Source: an uncultured Lachnospiraceae bacterium (GTDB taxonomy: Bacteria > Bacillota > Clostridia > Lachnospirales > Lachnospiraceae). Taken from it: a stretch of DNA of 33,863 nt. The notes under the pieces are model-generated. The model saw nothing but the letters and a program-made list of their open reading frames with translations. It was not told the DNA's origin and searched no databases. The translations under genes and the position numbers were made by a program. This document shows, one piece after another, positions 25,125 to 33,295 of the stretch. The DNA is taken from positions 1-33,863 of the forward strand of contig CATJPU010000296.1 in assembly GCA_949742505.1 (NCBI GenBank), read 5' to 3'. Numbering within the stretch: position 1 is the stretch's first letter; the number at the start of each line of letters is the position of its first letter.

Positions 25125-26552
25125 ATGATATATAAATGCAGTATATGCGGTTATATTTTTGATGAAGAGAAGGAAGGCAGGAAGTTTTCAGAGCTGTCAG
25201 AATGTCCGCTTTGCAGGCAGCCTGCGGATAAGTTTGTTCCGGTAGAAGAAGAGATGTCTGCAGATGCCGGAACCGGAGAGGCAAACGTCTCTGCAGAAGA
25301 TGAATCAGAAGCGGGGGCCGGAGAGATTTCTCTGGATTATCCGAAGGAGACCCGGAAGACGGATGCGGATTACCGCTATATGAAGGAGATTCATGAGATG
25401 GCGGTTACCGGAAAGAGCATCATTGAGGCTATGGGAACGCGGATGCCGATGCCGGATTGGGATGATATTCTAATCCTTGGCGCCCAGTTAAATCCCATGC
25501 CTTTGGATGAACATGCGCCGGTATCTACTATGACAGTGATTGGGAAACATGCCAAGAAACCGATGATACTTGGAACACCGGTGTACATTTCCCATATGTC
25601 TTTCGGAGCGCTGTCCAAGGAGACCAAGACGGCTATGGCCATGGGAAGCGCTATGGCGAAGACGGCTATGTGCAGCGGAGAAGGCGGAATCCTGCCGGAG
25701 GAGAAAGCAGCGGCCTATCGTTACATATTCGAGTATGTGCCGAATCGGTACAGCGTGACAGACGAGAACTTAAGGAGTTCCGACGCCATTGAGATTAAGA
25801 TTGGACAGGGAACCAAGCCGGGGATGGGCGGACATCTGCCGGGAAGCAAGGTGACGCCGGAGATTGCAAAGATTCGGAATAAACCGTTGGGAGAAGACGT
25901 CATCAGTCCGTCAAAACTTCCGGGAATTGATACCAGGGAAGACTTAAAGAAACTGGTTTCTGAGCTTCGCAGACGAAGCGACGGGCGGCCGGTAGGAATC
26001 AAGATAGCGGCAGGCAGAATTGAACGGGATATGGAGTTCGCGGTATCTGCAGAACCGGATTTTATCACGATTGACGGAAGGGGCGGAGCAACGGGAGCGT
26101 CCCCGGCAATCATTCGGGATGCGACAAGCGTTCCGACGATTTATGCGCTGCATCGCGCCAGAAAATATCTGGACAGTATCCGGTCGGATATTGAACTTGT
26201 GATTACAGGCGGATTGAGAGTATCCTCCGACTTTGCCAAGGCAATAGCTATGGGCGCGGACGCAGTTGCAGTTGCTTCAGCGGCGATGGTGGCCGCAGCC
26301 TGCCAGCAGTACCGGATCTGCGGTTCCGGGATGTGTCCGGTGGGAGTAGCTACGCAGGATGAGACGCTTCGCGGCAGGCTGCATGTGGAGGCGGCCGCGA
26401 AGAGAGTTGCCAATTACTTAAACTGCTGTACCAGAGAGCTGGAGACATTTGCCAGAATTACCGGGCATGAGGATATTCATGAATTAACGGTGGAAGATTT
26501 GTGCACGATTAGCCGGGAGATTTCAGAATTTACCAATATCCGGCATGCATAG
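25125..26552 (+). CDS. Rubredoxin-like domain fused to a glutamate synthase-type FMN domain
   Basis: This 475-aa protein begins with a rubredoxin-like knuckle (C5-x2-C8-G and C27-x2-C30, with CPLCRQPADKF), then an acidic linker (about 40-75). A glutamate synthase-like TIM barrel follows (SHMSFGALSKETK, GQGTKPGMGGHLPG, IDGRGGATGASP). The C-x5-C-x4-C cluster site ends in CPVGVATQ, matching the 3Fe-4S site of GltB. It lacks the glutamine amidotransferase domain and has no GltD neighbour, so calling it glutamate synthase is risky. The fusion suggests an electron-transfer flavoprotein oxidoreductase fed through rubredoxin iron; the substrate is unknown. GGGAGGAGATC lies upstream of ATG 25125. Confidence 0.85.
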   Translation: MIYKCSICGYIFDEEKEGRKFSELSECPLCRQPADKFVPVEEEMSADAGTGEANVSAEDESEAGAGEISLDYPKETRKTDADYRYMKEIHEMAVTGKSIIEAMGTRMPMPDWDDILILGAQLNPMPLDEHAPVSTMTVIGKHAKKPMILGTPVYISHMSFGALSKETKTAMAMGSAMAKTAMCSGEGGILPEEKAAAYRYIFEYVPNRYSVTDENLRSSDAIEIKIGQGTKPGMGGHLPGSKVTPEIAKIRNKPLGEDVISPSKLPGIDTREDLKKLVSELRRRSDGRPVGIKIAAGRIERDMEFAVSAEPDFITIDGRGGATGASPAIIRDATSVPTIYALHRARKYLDSIRSDIELVITGGLRVSSDFAKAIAMGADAVAVASAAMVAAACQQYRICGSGMCPVGVATQDETLRGRLHVEAAAKRVANYLNCCTRELETFARITGHEDIHELTVEDLCTISREISEFTNIRHA

Positions 26553-26608
26553 CGAATCGTTAGGCGATAGCTGCGATAAGTCTTTTAACAGTGGGTTATT
26601 CGTACATT

Positions 26609-26641
26609 AGTTCCTGCGGGGAGTCTGCCCGCAGGACTTTT
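26609..26641 (+). terminator. Intrinsic terminator after the rubredoxin-fusion gene
   Basis: CCTGCGGG (26613-26620) and CCCGCAGG (26628-26635) form a perfect 8-bp stem, extended by AGT/ACT, with ACTTTTC after it. It separates the oxidoreductase from the selenoprotein candidate. Confidence 0.8.
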
Positions 26642-26688
26642 CAGGTGTCCGGCTTACGGATAAAGATAACGGAAGGAGTGTACCGGGA

Positions 26689-27021
26689 ATGGTAGAGCTG
26701 AATGAGAATGCAGTTGCTTATATGAAGAAGAGAGGGTTTCAGGATATTGTTCTTGATGTAATCCGGTATACCAGCTGATGCGCGCCTCCGCGTATGGAGA
26801 TATCAGTAGGATTTGCTGATAAGACGAAAGAGTACTATATAGAGAACGATTATATTCGGGAACAAAGCGTGTTTGGCTGGGTGTATTATCCGGCGAAGGG
26901 AGTGGAACTTAGCGGTCGGATTGCGATTCGTTATATGGAATATCCCTGGCTCAGCACTTTTGAGATCGAAGGAATCCACGCTGTAACCGAAGATGGAGAA
27001 TTAGATGATAAAAGGGCATGA
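26689..27021 (+). CDS. Probable selenoprotein with a Sec-Cys (U-C) motif
   Basis: From ATG 26689 (AAGGAG 11 nt upstream) the frame reads MVELNENAVAYMKKRGFQDI, reaches TGA at 26776-26778, then continues as CAPPRMEISVGF to a normal TGA at 27019-27021: 110 aa if the TGA is read as selenocysteine (residue 30). The ORF track shows only the part after it (26794). The TGA sits directly before a Cys codon, giving Ser-Sec-Cys, like the redox CC/Sec-C site of a small HesB-like clostridial (seleno)protein family as I recall it. A hairpin downstream (TATCAG, loop TAGGATTTG, CTGATA; 26801-26821) could be a bacterial SECIS; a smaller CTCC/GGAG stem lies nearer. Coding quality is even on both sides. It abuts the MATE gene. 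If Sec is not inserted, this is a nonsense pseudogene. Confidence 0.7.
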
Positions 27022-27022
27022 G

Positions 27023-28390
27023 ATGAAGAAGAACAGACAGATTATATTAACGGAAGGACCGATTCTAAAATCGCTGGTTGCGCTGGCGGTGCCGATTATG
27101 GCATCGTCTTTTTTGAATACGGTGTATAGTATTACGGATATGGCATGGATTGGAATGCTTGGCTCAAAGGCGGTAGCAGGCGTGGGAGTGGGAGGCATGT
27201 ATATCTGGCTGTCCCAAGGGTTATCTTCCCTTGCAAGAATGGGAGGTCAGGTTAACGTAGCCCAGGCATTTGGCCGGGGGAAAAAAGAAGAAGCGGCAGA
27301 CTATGCAAAGGCGGCGCTGCAACTTGTTCTGGTGTTTGGCGTCTTGTTTGCGTCAGTCAGTGTGGTTTTTGCAGAGGGACTTGTATCGTTCTTTCACCTG
27401 GGGGACGCTGCAGCAGTCCGGTATGCGCAGAGCTATCTTAGAATTACCTGCGGTCTGGTTATATTTTCCTATCTGACGGTGGTGCTGACAGGGATTTATA
27501 CAGCCCAGGGAGATTCTAAGACGCCTCTTCTGGCTAATGTTATCGGACTTGTACTGAATATGGTTCTGGACCCGGTATTGATTCTTGGCATTGGTCCGTT
27601 TCCAAAGATGGAGGTAAATGGTGCGGCTGCGGCTACGGTGCTGGCGCAATTTATGGTGATGCTGGTAATGATGCTTAAGGCGGGGGCTGGCAGCAGAGAG
27701 CATAATGTTCTGGCAGGAATCCGTATTCTGAAGCTGTCAGAACGCAGATACTATAGAGGTGTGTTTCGGATTGGGACGCCGACAGCGATACAGGGAACGG
27801 TATACTGCATGATTTCGATGGTTCTTGCCCGGATGGCGGCGTTCTTCGGACCAGGCGCAGTAGCGGTACAGCGCGTGGGAGGTCAGGTAGAGGCGTTGTC
27901 CTGGAATACGGCAGACGGTTTTGCGGCGGCAATCAACGCATTTACGGCACAGAATTACGGCGCAGGTCAGATGGAGCGGGTAAGAAAGGGATATCGCATC
28001 TCCTTCTGGACGACGGCTGTGTGGGGAGGCCTGATTACACTTGTATTTCTCTGTTCTCCAAGACTGATTTCGCAGATTTTCTTCTATGAAGCGGACGTTA
28101 TCAGGGAATCGGTGGGCTATCTGATTATCATTGGAATCGGAGAGGCCTTTATGTGCGTAGAACTTATGACGGTAGGAGCGTTGTCCGGTCTGGGAAGGAC
28201 GAAACTCTGCAGCATTATCAGCATTATATTTACCGGCTCAAGAATTCCCCTTGCTCTGATACTTTCCAGTACTTCTCTGGGGCTTAAGGGAATCTGGTGG
28301 GCGCTGACCTTATCCTCCATTGCGAAGGGAGTAATCTTTACGGCCGCCTTCCGGCGCGTGTCTGTACACCGGATAAATCAGATATCATAA
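27023..28390 (+). CDS. MATE family efflux transporter
   Basis: This 455-aa integral membrane protein has about twelve hydrophobic helices in two similar halves, as in multidrug and toxic compound extrusion transporters driven by Na+ or H+. Family signs include EGPILKSLVALAVPIMASSFLNTVYSITDMAWIG at the N-terminus and NVIGLVLNMVLDPVLI at the middle. ATG 27023 directly follows the selenoprotein stop and has AAAGGG upstream; the track's 27005 start would overlap that gene. Substrate is unknown. Confidence 0.92.
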   Translation: MKKNRQIILTEGPILKSLVALAVPIMASSFLNTVYSITDMAWIGMLGSKAVAGVGVGGMYIWLSQGLSSLARMGGQVNVAQAFGRGKKEEAADYAKAALQLVLVFGVLFASVSVVFAEGLVSFFHLGDAAAVRYAQSYLRITCGLVIFSYLTVVLTGIYTAQGDSKTPLLANVIGLVLNMVLDPVLILGIGPFPKMEVNGAAAATVLAQFMVMLVMMLKAGAGSREHNVLAGIRILKLSERRYYRGVFRIGTPTAIQGTVYCMISMVLARMAAFFGPGAVAVQRVGGQVEALSWNTADGFAAAINAFTAQNYGAGQMERVRKGYRISFWTTAVWGGLITLVFLCSPRLISQIFFYEADVIRESVGYLIIIGIGEAFMCVELMTVGALSGLGRTKLCSIISIIFTGSRIPLALILSSTSLGLKGIWWALTLSSIAKGVIFTAAFRRVSVHRINQIS

Positions 28391-28414
28391 AATTCCTCCC
28401 ATGAAACATCTGCA

Positions 28415-29290
28415 TCAGTAATATTTTTCATTGGTGAGAATTCCCTCGTACTGTTTCTTATGAAACCGTTTGGTAAATAGCTTGCATTTGCACAGGAATA
28501 TGTAGTAGACATTTAATCCGCATCCGCGCAATGTCTCAAAATTACCCTGTCCCTTTGAGATGAGCAGGTCTGCATTGTGAATAATCCGGGAGGCCTCTTC
28601 AGAAATCTTAGGCAGAAATGTTCCGGTGATGCCGGTTCCGTTTCCGGTTACCCGCGCGATATCAGTCAGCCCTGTTTGAATAGCGTCTTCCATCGTAGCG
28701 TCATTTAAGGCCGGCATTCCCCGGACGATAATATCTACCTGAATATCCGGGAACTGGGACTGAATAGCCCGGATTAACAGCTTGTCCAGAACGACCTCCC
28801 CGCAATTATCGGTGATATAGGTAAGGGTCCTGGCGTTTTCCAAATCCGTATACAATTCCAGGAAGATGTGTTCGTCAATTTCCTGATTAGGGGCTCCTGA
28901 TAATAATTCAAATAATTTGTCGCTGTCTACGTTGTCAAGCGCGCCGAAGTCAATATAATTTCCGATCATTACATACTGTATGGCCCGCTTAATGGGATTG
29001 TCCGAAGACTTGATATCGGCGGATATTTTAGCCTCCTGCTCCAGCATCAGTCTGTTAAAAGATTGCTTAATCTCTGTGAAATCGAAGGAATAACCGAACA
29101 TTTCTTTCTGAAGATTCAGGATATAGTCTGTCACAACGGGAGCGCCTTCTTCGGGTTTGGCGGATGACAGGATGGTGAAAATCCGTCTCATGTACTCCAT
29201 TCGTTCTGTTTCGGAGGCAGTCTCCGGGTAATCTCCTAAAAATTTGTTAGCCATGCACTTGAGGCATTCAGAATTCCATCTTGTAGTCAT
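28415..29290 (-). CDS. DUF89 / ARMT1-like metal-dependent phosphatase
   Basis: This 291-aa protein is the only clear minus-strand gene. DUF89 signatures are present: CLKCMANKFL at the start, the metal-site YITDNCGEVVLDKLL (about residues 157-171), RGMPALNDAT and ISKGQGNFETL. Characterised DUF89 proteins are metal-dependent damage-control phosphatases acting on unwanted sugar or cofactor phosphates; the substrate here is not known. AAGGAG lies 7 nt before the ATG on the minus strand. It is convergent with the MATE gene (24-bp gap) and divergent from the ABC exporter. Confidence 0.85.
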   Translation of the reverse strand: MTTRWNSECLKCMANKFLGDYPETASETERMEYMRRIFTILSSAKPEEGAPVVTDYILNLQKEMFGYSFDFTEIKQSFNRLMLEQEAKISADIKSSDNPIKRAIQYVMIGNYIDFGALDNVDSDKLFELLSGAPNQEIDEHIFLELYTDLENARTLTYITDNCGEVVLDKLLIRAIQSQFPDIQVDIIVRGMPALNDATMEDAIQTGLTDIARVTGNGTGITGTFLPKISEEASRIIHNADLLISKGQGNFETLRGCGLNVYYIFLCKCKLFTKRFHKKQYEGILTNEKYY

Positions 29291-29331
29291 ATTTCTTCTC
29301 CTTATCGAAAATTATAAATCGTTCTGTGTCT

Positions 29332-29360
29332 GCTATAGTATGGTTTGCACAGGCAGGCAA
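29332..29360 (-). promoter_or_regulatory. Weak promoter for the DUF89 gene
   Basis: On the minus strand TTGCCT (29360-29355), a 17-nt spacer and TATAGC (29337-29332) are placed about 40 bp before the start codon. The -10 box is poor. Confidence 0.3.
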
Positions 29361-29385
29361 TAATTATGAAATATTTATTTTTGGC

Positions 29386-29443
29386 TTTTGGTTTTGGCAT
29401 CTATCTATTATACTATACCATATTGGACATTGGTCGTCCAATA
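29386..29443 (+). promoter_or_regulatory. ABC exporter promoter with an inverted-repeat operator
   Basis: A TATACT -10 box lies at 29409-29414, with a weak TTTTGG at the -35 position (17-nt spacer). Just downstream, TATTGGAC-ATTGGTC-GTCCAATA (29421-29443) is a perfect 8-bp inverted repeat. Its position over the start site fits a repressor (MarR or TetR type). No regulator gene adjoins the exporter inside this window. Confidence 0.6.
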
Positions 29444-29489
29444 ATATAGGGGAATGTCTGAACAATATAGATTACAGAGGTGAGGAAGA

Positions 29490-31256
29490 ATGCCGGAGAG
29501 AAGAAAAGGCCGTTTTGGTTTAATCTTACGATTTTCAAGAGAAGCGAAGAGATATTTTTTCATTGTACTGGCGGCGTCCTTTGTATCTACGGTTCTCAAT
29601 GCGCTGATTCCAAAGATTTTCAGCTTTACCATAGACGAGGTGCTGGCGCCGGGAGGAATCTCGTATTTAAAGGAGCATTTGTGGATATTGTCGCTTCTGG
29701 TTGCCGGGATAGCGCTGGTTAATGGGGCTGCCATTTATTTATATCGGAGCAATACGGCAAAGGCGGGAGAGACCTTCGCGAAGAATATGAGGGACATGCT
29801 GTTTTTTCATGTGCAGCGTTTGCCGATGAGCTGGCACAGTAAGAATCAGACAGGGGATATTATCCAGCGGTGTACGACGGATGTGGAGACGATTCGGAAT
29901 TTTGTGGTGACGCAGGTGTTAGAGGTATTTCGGACAGTATTTCTGCTGGCAGTTTCTCTGGGAATGATGTTTTCTATGAACCGGAAACTGACGCTGGTTG
30001 CGCTGGCATTTATTCCAATTGTAATGGCATACTCAGGAGTCTTTTACCAATTGATTGCAAGGAATTTTACCAATGCAGACGAGGCGGAAGGGGAGCTGTC
30101 TACGGTAGTGCAGGAAAATGCCACCGGGGTCCGGGTAGTGCGTGCATTCGGCAGGGAAAGATTTGAAATCGACAGGTTTGACGAGAAGAATCATGTATTT
30201 GCCAGGCTTTGGATTAAGCTGGGAACGCTGTCGGGGCTGTACTGGGGAGTGGGAGAGCTGATTACGGGATTTCAGGTTATCTTTATTATTACCCTTGGAG
30301 CGATAGAAGCGGTACATGGGAATATTACCGCGGGAGAATTTATTGCCTTTGCTTCGTATAATACGACGCTGGTGTGGCCGGTGAGAAGTCTGGGACGTAT
30401 CCTGTCAGAGATGAGCAAGGCGGGCGTGTCCTTTGACCGGGTGAATTTTATTTTGGATTCGGCTGAGGAGGATATGTCAGAAGCGGGAAAAGAGCCGGAG
30501 CATATGGACATTGCTTTTGAGCATGTGACCTTCGGATATGAAGAAGGAGGTAAGGTTCTGGAGGATGTGTGCGTTCACATTCCGGAGGGAGCGACTTATG
30601 GAATTTTAGGAGGGACCGGGAGCGGCAAGTCCACTCTGGTGCATCTTCTGGACCGGCTCTATGATCTTGAGGAAGGGAACATATTTATTGGAGGAGCGGA
30701 TATTCGCGAGATTTCCAGAGGGTGGCTGCGGGAACATATCGGCATCGTGCTTCAGGAACCCTTTCTTTTTTCCAGGACCATTCGCGAAAATATTGCCGCC
30801 GCGAACCCTTCCGCTTCGATGGAGGAAATCCGGGAGGCGGCGCGGATTGCCTGCGTGGATGACGCGATTATGGGATTCCCCGACGGTTATGAGACGATGG
30901 TGGGAGAGCGCGGGGTTACCTTATCCGGCGGTCAGCGCCAGAGGGTGGCCATTGCCAGAATGCTGCTTGCGAAAGCGCCTATTATGGTATTTGACGATTC
31001 TCTGTCAGCGGTGGACGCCCAGACTGACTCCCGAATCCGAAAGGCGCTGAAAGAGAAAATGAAGGATGCCACAGTAATTTTGATTTCCCACCGGATTACA
31101 ACCCTGATGGAAGCGGACCGGATTCTGGTGCTGAATCATGGAAAGGCAGAGGAAATGGGAACCCACCGGGAGCTGATTCATAACGGAGGAATATATCAGA
31201 AAATCTATGAGATACAGATGAATCGTGATGACAGACGGCTGCTGGAGGAAGGATGA
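29490..31256 (+). CDS. ABC exporter half-transporter, degenerate-site subunit
   Basis: This 588-aa protein has six membrane helices (about residues 20-300) and an ATPase domain (about 335-580). Walker A is GGTGSGKST and the signature is canonical LSGGQRQR, but Walker B ends MVFDDS, with Asp at the catalytic Glu position; the H-loop His is present (LISHRITT). This marks it as the degenerate subunit of a heterodimer such as BmrCD, LmrCD or TM287/288, contributing its signature to the partner's active site. GAGGTGAGGAAG precedes ATG 29490. The partner follows 100 bp later. Substrates of such exporters are often drugs or peptides; none can be named here. Confidence 0.93.
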   Translation: MPERRKGRFGLILRFSREAKRYFFIVLAASFVSTVLNALIPKIFSFTIDEVLAPGGISYLKEHLWILSLLVAGIALVNGAAIYLYRSNTAKAGETFAKNMRDMLFFHVQRLPMSWHSKNQTGDIIQRCTTDVETIRNFVVTQVLEVFRTVFLLAVSLGMMFSMNRKLTLVALAFIPIVMAYSGVFYQLIARNFTNADEAEGELSTVVQENATGVRVVRAFGRERFEIDRFDEKNHVFARLWIKLGTLSGLYWGVGELITGFQVIFIITLGAIEAVHGNITAGEFIAFASYNTTLVWPVRSLGRILSEMSKAGVSFDRVNFILDSAEEDMSEAGKEPEHMDIAFEHVTFGYEEGGKVLEDVCVHIPEGATYGILGGTGSGKSTLVHLLDRLYDLEEGNIFIGGADIREISRGWLREHIGIVLQEPFLFSRTIRENIAAANPSASMEEIREAARIACVDDAIMGFPDGYETMVGERGVTLSGGQRQRVAIARMLLAKAPIMVFDDSLSAVDAQTDSRIRKALKEKMKDATVILISHRITTLMEADRILVLNHGKAEEMGTHRELIHNGGIYQKIYEIQMNRDDRRLLEEG

Positions 31257-31353
31257 TGAGACGGGATTTTGCTGCTTGTGCGGCAGGCAGCTCCCGATCG
31301 AACAGGCAGAAATTTTGCATCTGCAGCAGGAGCGGGGCTTAAAGGAGGGATGA
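31228..31353 (+). CDS. Possible 41-aa Cys-containing small protein between the ABC genes
   Basis: A frame too short for the track begins at ATG 31228, inside the end of the first ABC gene, and runs through the 100-bp spacer to TGA 31351-31353. It encodes MTDGCWRKDDETGFCCLCGR and then a Glu/Gln/Leu-rich helix. The CxxCG-x-x-LP piece looks like a zinc-knuckle half. Its stop lies in the ribosome binding region of the second ABC gene, suggesting coupling. No strong Shine-Dalgarno is seen for it, so it may be chance. Confidence 0.3.
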   Translation: MTDGCWRKDDETGFCCLCGRQLPIEQAEILHLQQERGLKEG

Positions 31354-31356
31354 GAA

Positions 31357-33186
31357 ATGGAGAACAGGAAGGAAAAAGAGATGGAACAGAAGAATTTCAG
31401 CCTGTCTATATGGAAGAAGATGCTGCCCTTCTTCCGGCCTTATTATCATTATTTTGCAACCACAGTCAGCTTAAATGTGCTGCTGGTACTGATGGACGCA
31501 GGGGTTCCTTTGTTTCAGAGCTATGCCATCGACCATTTTATTGTGCCGGGGAGCCTGAAGGGGATCGGCCGGTTTGCCGTTATTTACGGGCTCGCGATTA
31601 TCGTGCAGACGGTGAGTCTGTTTTTCAGCGTGCGCGCGGCGATTCATATTGAGATGAATGTAGGGAAGGATTTGAAACGGGCGCAATTTGTTCATCTGCA
31701 GAAGCTTTCTTTTTCCTATTATAATACGACTCCGGTGGGGTATATTCACGCCAGAGTTATGAGCGATACCCTTAAGATTGCGACAGTGCTTGCCTGGGGG
31801 TTGGTGGACATGTTCTGGGCCTTCGCCTATGTGGCCGGCGTGTTTGGGATTATGTTTGTGCTGAACTGGCGTTTGGCATTGATTGTGCTGCTGGTGGTTC
31901 CGCTGATCGCACTTCTTACGTCTTTTTTTCAGAAGCGGATGCTGCTTTGGAATCGGAAAATCAGGGAAACCAATTCTGAGATTACGGGAGCCTTTAACGA
32001 AGGGATTACCGGAGTACAGACCAGCAAGACGCTGGTTATGGAAGGGTTAAATGATAAGGCGTTCCGGGAGATTACCGGCCGGATGAAAGAAAGTTCTATG
32101 ACCCTTGCGAAGCTGACTGCTGTTTACATGCCGCTGATTCTATTTTTCAGCTCTATGGTAACGGCGTTTGTGCTGGCGAGAGGCGGGTACTTTGTACAGA
32201 ACCAGTTGATTGCGCTGGGGACGCTGTCTGTGTTCTTATCGTATGCAGTGGGAATCTTTGAGCCGATTCAGCAGCTTGCAAGGCTGTTGTCAGATCTGAT
32301 ATCCTGTCAGGCAAATATTGAGCGGGTGACGGATTTGCTGGAACAGGAACCGAATATTACGGATTCACCGGAAGTGCGGGAGAGATACGGCGATTCCATG
32401 CATCCGAAAAAGGAAAACTGGGAGCCGATAAAAGGAGATATTGAATTTCGGGATGTGACGTTTTGCTATCCAGATGGAAAGGAAAATGTGCTGGAGCATT
32501 TTAATCTGAAGATTCCGGCGGGAACTACGGTGGCGATTGTGGGGGATACCGGCGCCGGTAAATCGACGATTGTCAATCTGGCGGGGCGGTTCTTTGAACC
32601 CACCGAAGGGAAGATTCTCATTGACGGCAGAGATTACAGGGAGCGTTCCCAACTCTGGCTTCACAGCCAGATTGGCTATGTGCTGCAGAATCCCCATCTT
32701 TTTTCCGGAACAATTCGGGAGAATATCCGGTACGGAAGATTGGAGGCGACGGATGCGGAGGTAGAGGAGGCCGCCAGACGTGTATCGGCTGACCAGGTGA
32801 TTTCCCGGCTGGAAAGGGGGTATGATACAGACGTAGGCGAAGGCGGCAACCGGCTGTCGACAGGGGAAAAGCAGCTCATTTCATTTGCCAGGGCGATTCT
32901 TGCGAAGCCGGCTATTTTCGTACTGGATGAGGCTACGTCCTCCATAGATACTTGGACGGAGCAGTTGATTCAGAAGGCAATCGATCTGCTGCTTGAGGGG
33001 CATACTTCATTTATGATTGCGCATCGGCTGTCTACAGTGAGAAATGCAGATATGATTCTGGTGATGAAGGATGGGAAGATTGTTGAGCAGGGGAATCACA
33101 GAGAACTGATTCGGAAGAAAGGGCAGTATTACCAGTTATATTCGAAGCAGTTTGAGGAAGAGCGGATGCTGGAGGTATTTCGATGA
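31357..33186 (+). CDS. ABC exporter half-transporter, catalytic-site subunit
   Basis: This 609-aa partner has six membrane helices (about 25-315) and an ATPase domain (about 355-600). Walker A is GDTGAGKST and Walker B has the catalytic Glu (FVLDEATSSID), with H-loop MIAHRLST. Its signature is altered to LSTGEKQ, complementing the first subunit's intact LSGGQ, so one of the two composite ATP sites is consensus and the other degenerate. AAAGGAGG lies 6 nt before ATG 31357. A terminator follows about 75 bp after the stop. Confidence 0.93.
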   Translation: MENRKEKEMEQKNFSLSIWKKMLPFFRPYYHYFATTVSLNVLLVLMDAGVPLFQSYAIDHFIVPGSLKGIGRFAVIYGLAIIVQTVSLFFSVRAAIHIEMNVGKDLKRAQFVHLQKLSFSYYNTTPVGYIHARVMSDTLKIATVLAWGLVDMFWAFAYVAGVFGIMFVLNWRLALIVLLVVPLIALLTSFFQKRMLLWNRKIRETNSEITGAFNEGITGVQTSKTLVMEGLNDKAFREITGRMKESSMTLAKLTAVYMPLILFFSSMVTAFVLARGGYFVQNQLIALGTLSVFLSYAVGIFEPIQQLARLLSDLISCQANIERVTDLLEQEPNITDSPEVRERYGDSMHPKKENWEPIKGDIEFRDVTFCYPDGKENVLEHFNLKIPAGTTVAIVGDTGAGKSTIVNLAGRFFEPTEGKILIDGRDYRERSQLWLHSQIGYVLQNPHLFSGTIRENIRYGRLEATDAEVEEAARRVSADQVISRLERGYDTDVGEGGNRLSTGEKQLISFARAILAKPAIFVLDEATSSIDTWTEQLIQKAIDLLLEGHTSFMIAHRLSTVRNADMILVMKDGKIVEQGNHRELIRKKGQYYQLYSKQFEEERMLEVFR

Positions 33187-33262
33187 CTTGCAGTCATTGC
33201 TGTTTGCTTCACTTCCTTAATAATCGCTATTATGAAATAACGATCTGCCGCTATATCATGAA

Positions 33263-33295
33263 CGCCGCCGGGTGAAAAGACCCCGCGGCGGTTTT
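33263..33295 (+). terminator. Intrinsic terminator after the ABC exporter
   Basis: CGCCGCCGGG and CCCCGCGGCG form a GC-rich stem with a GAAAA-type loop and one mismatch, followed by TTTT. Confidence 0.75.
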
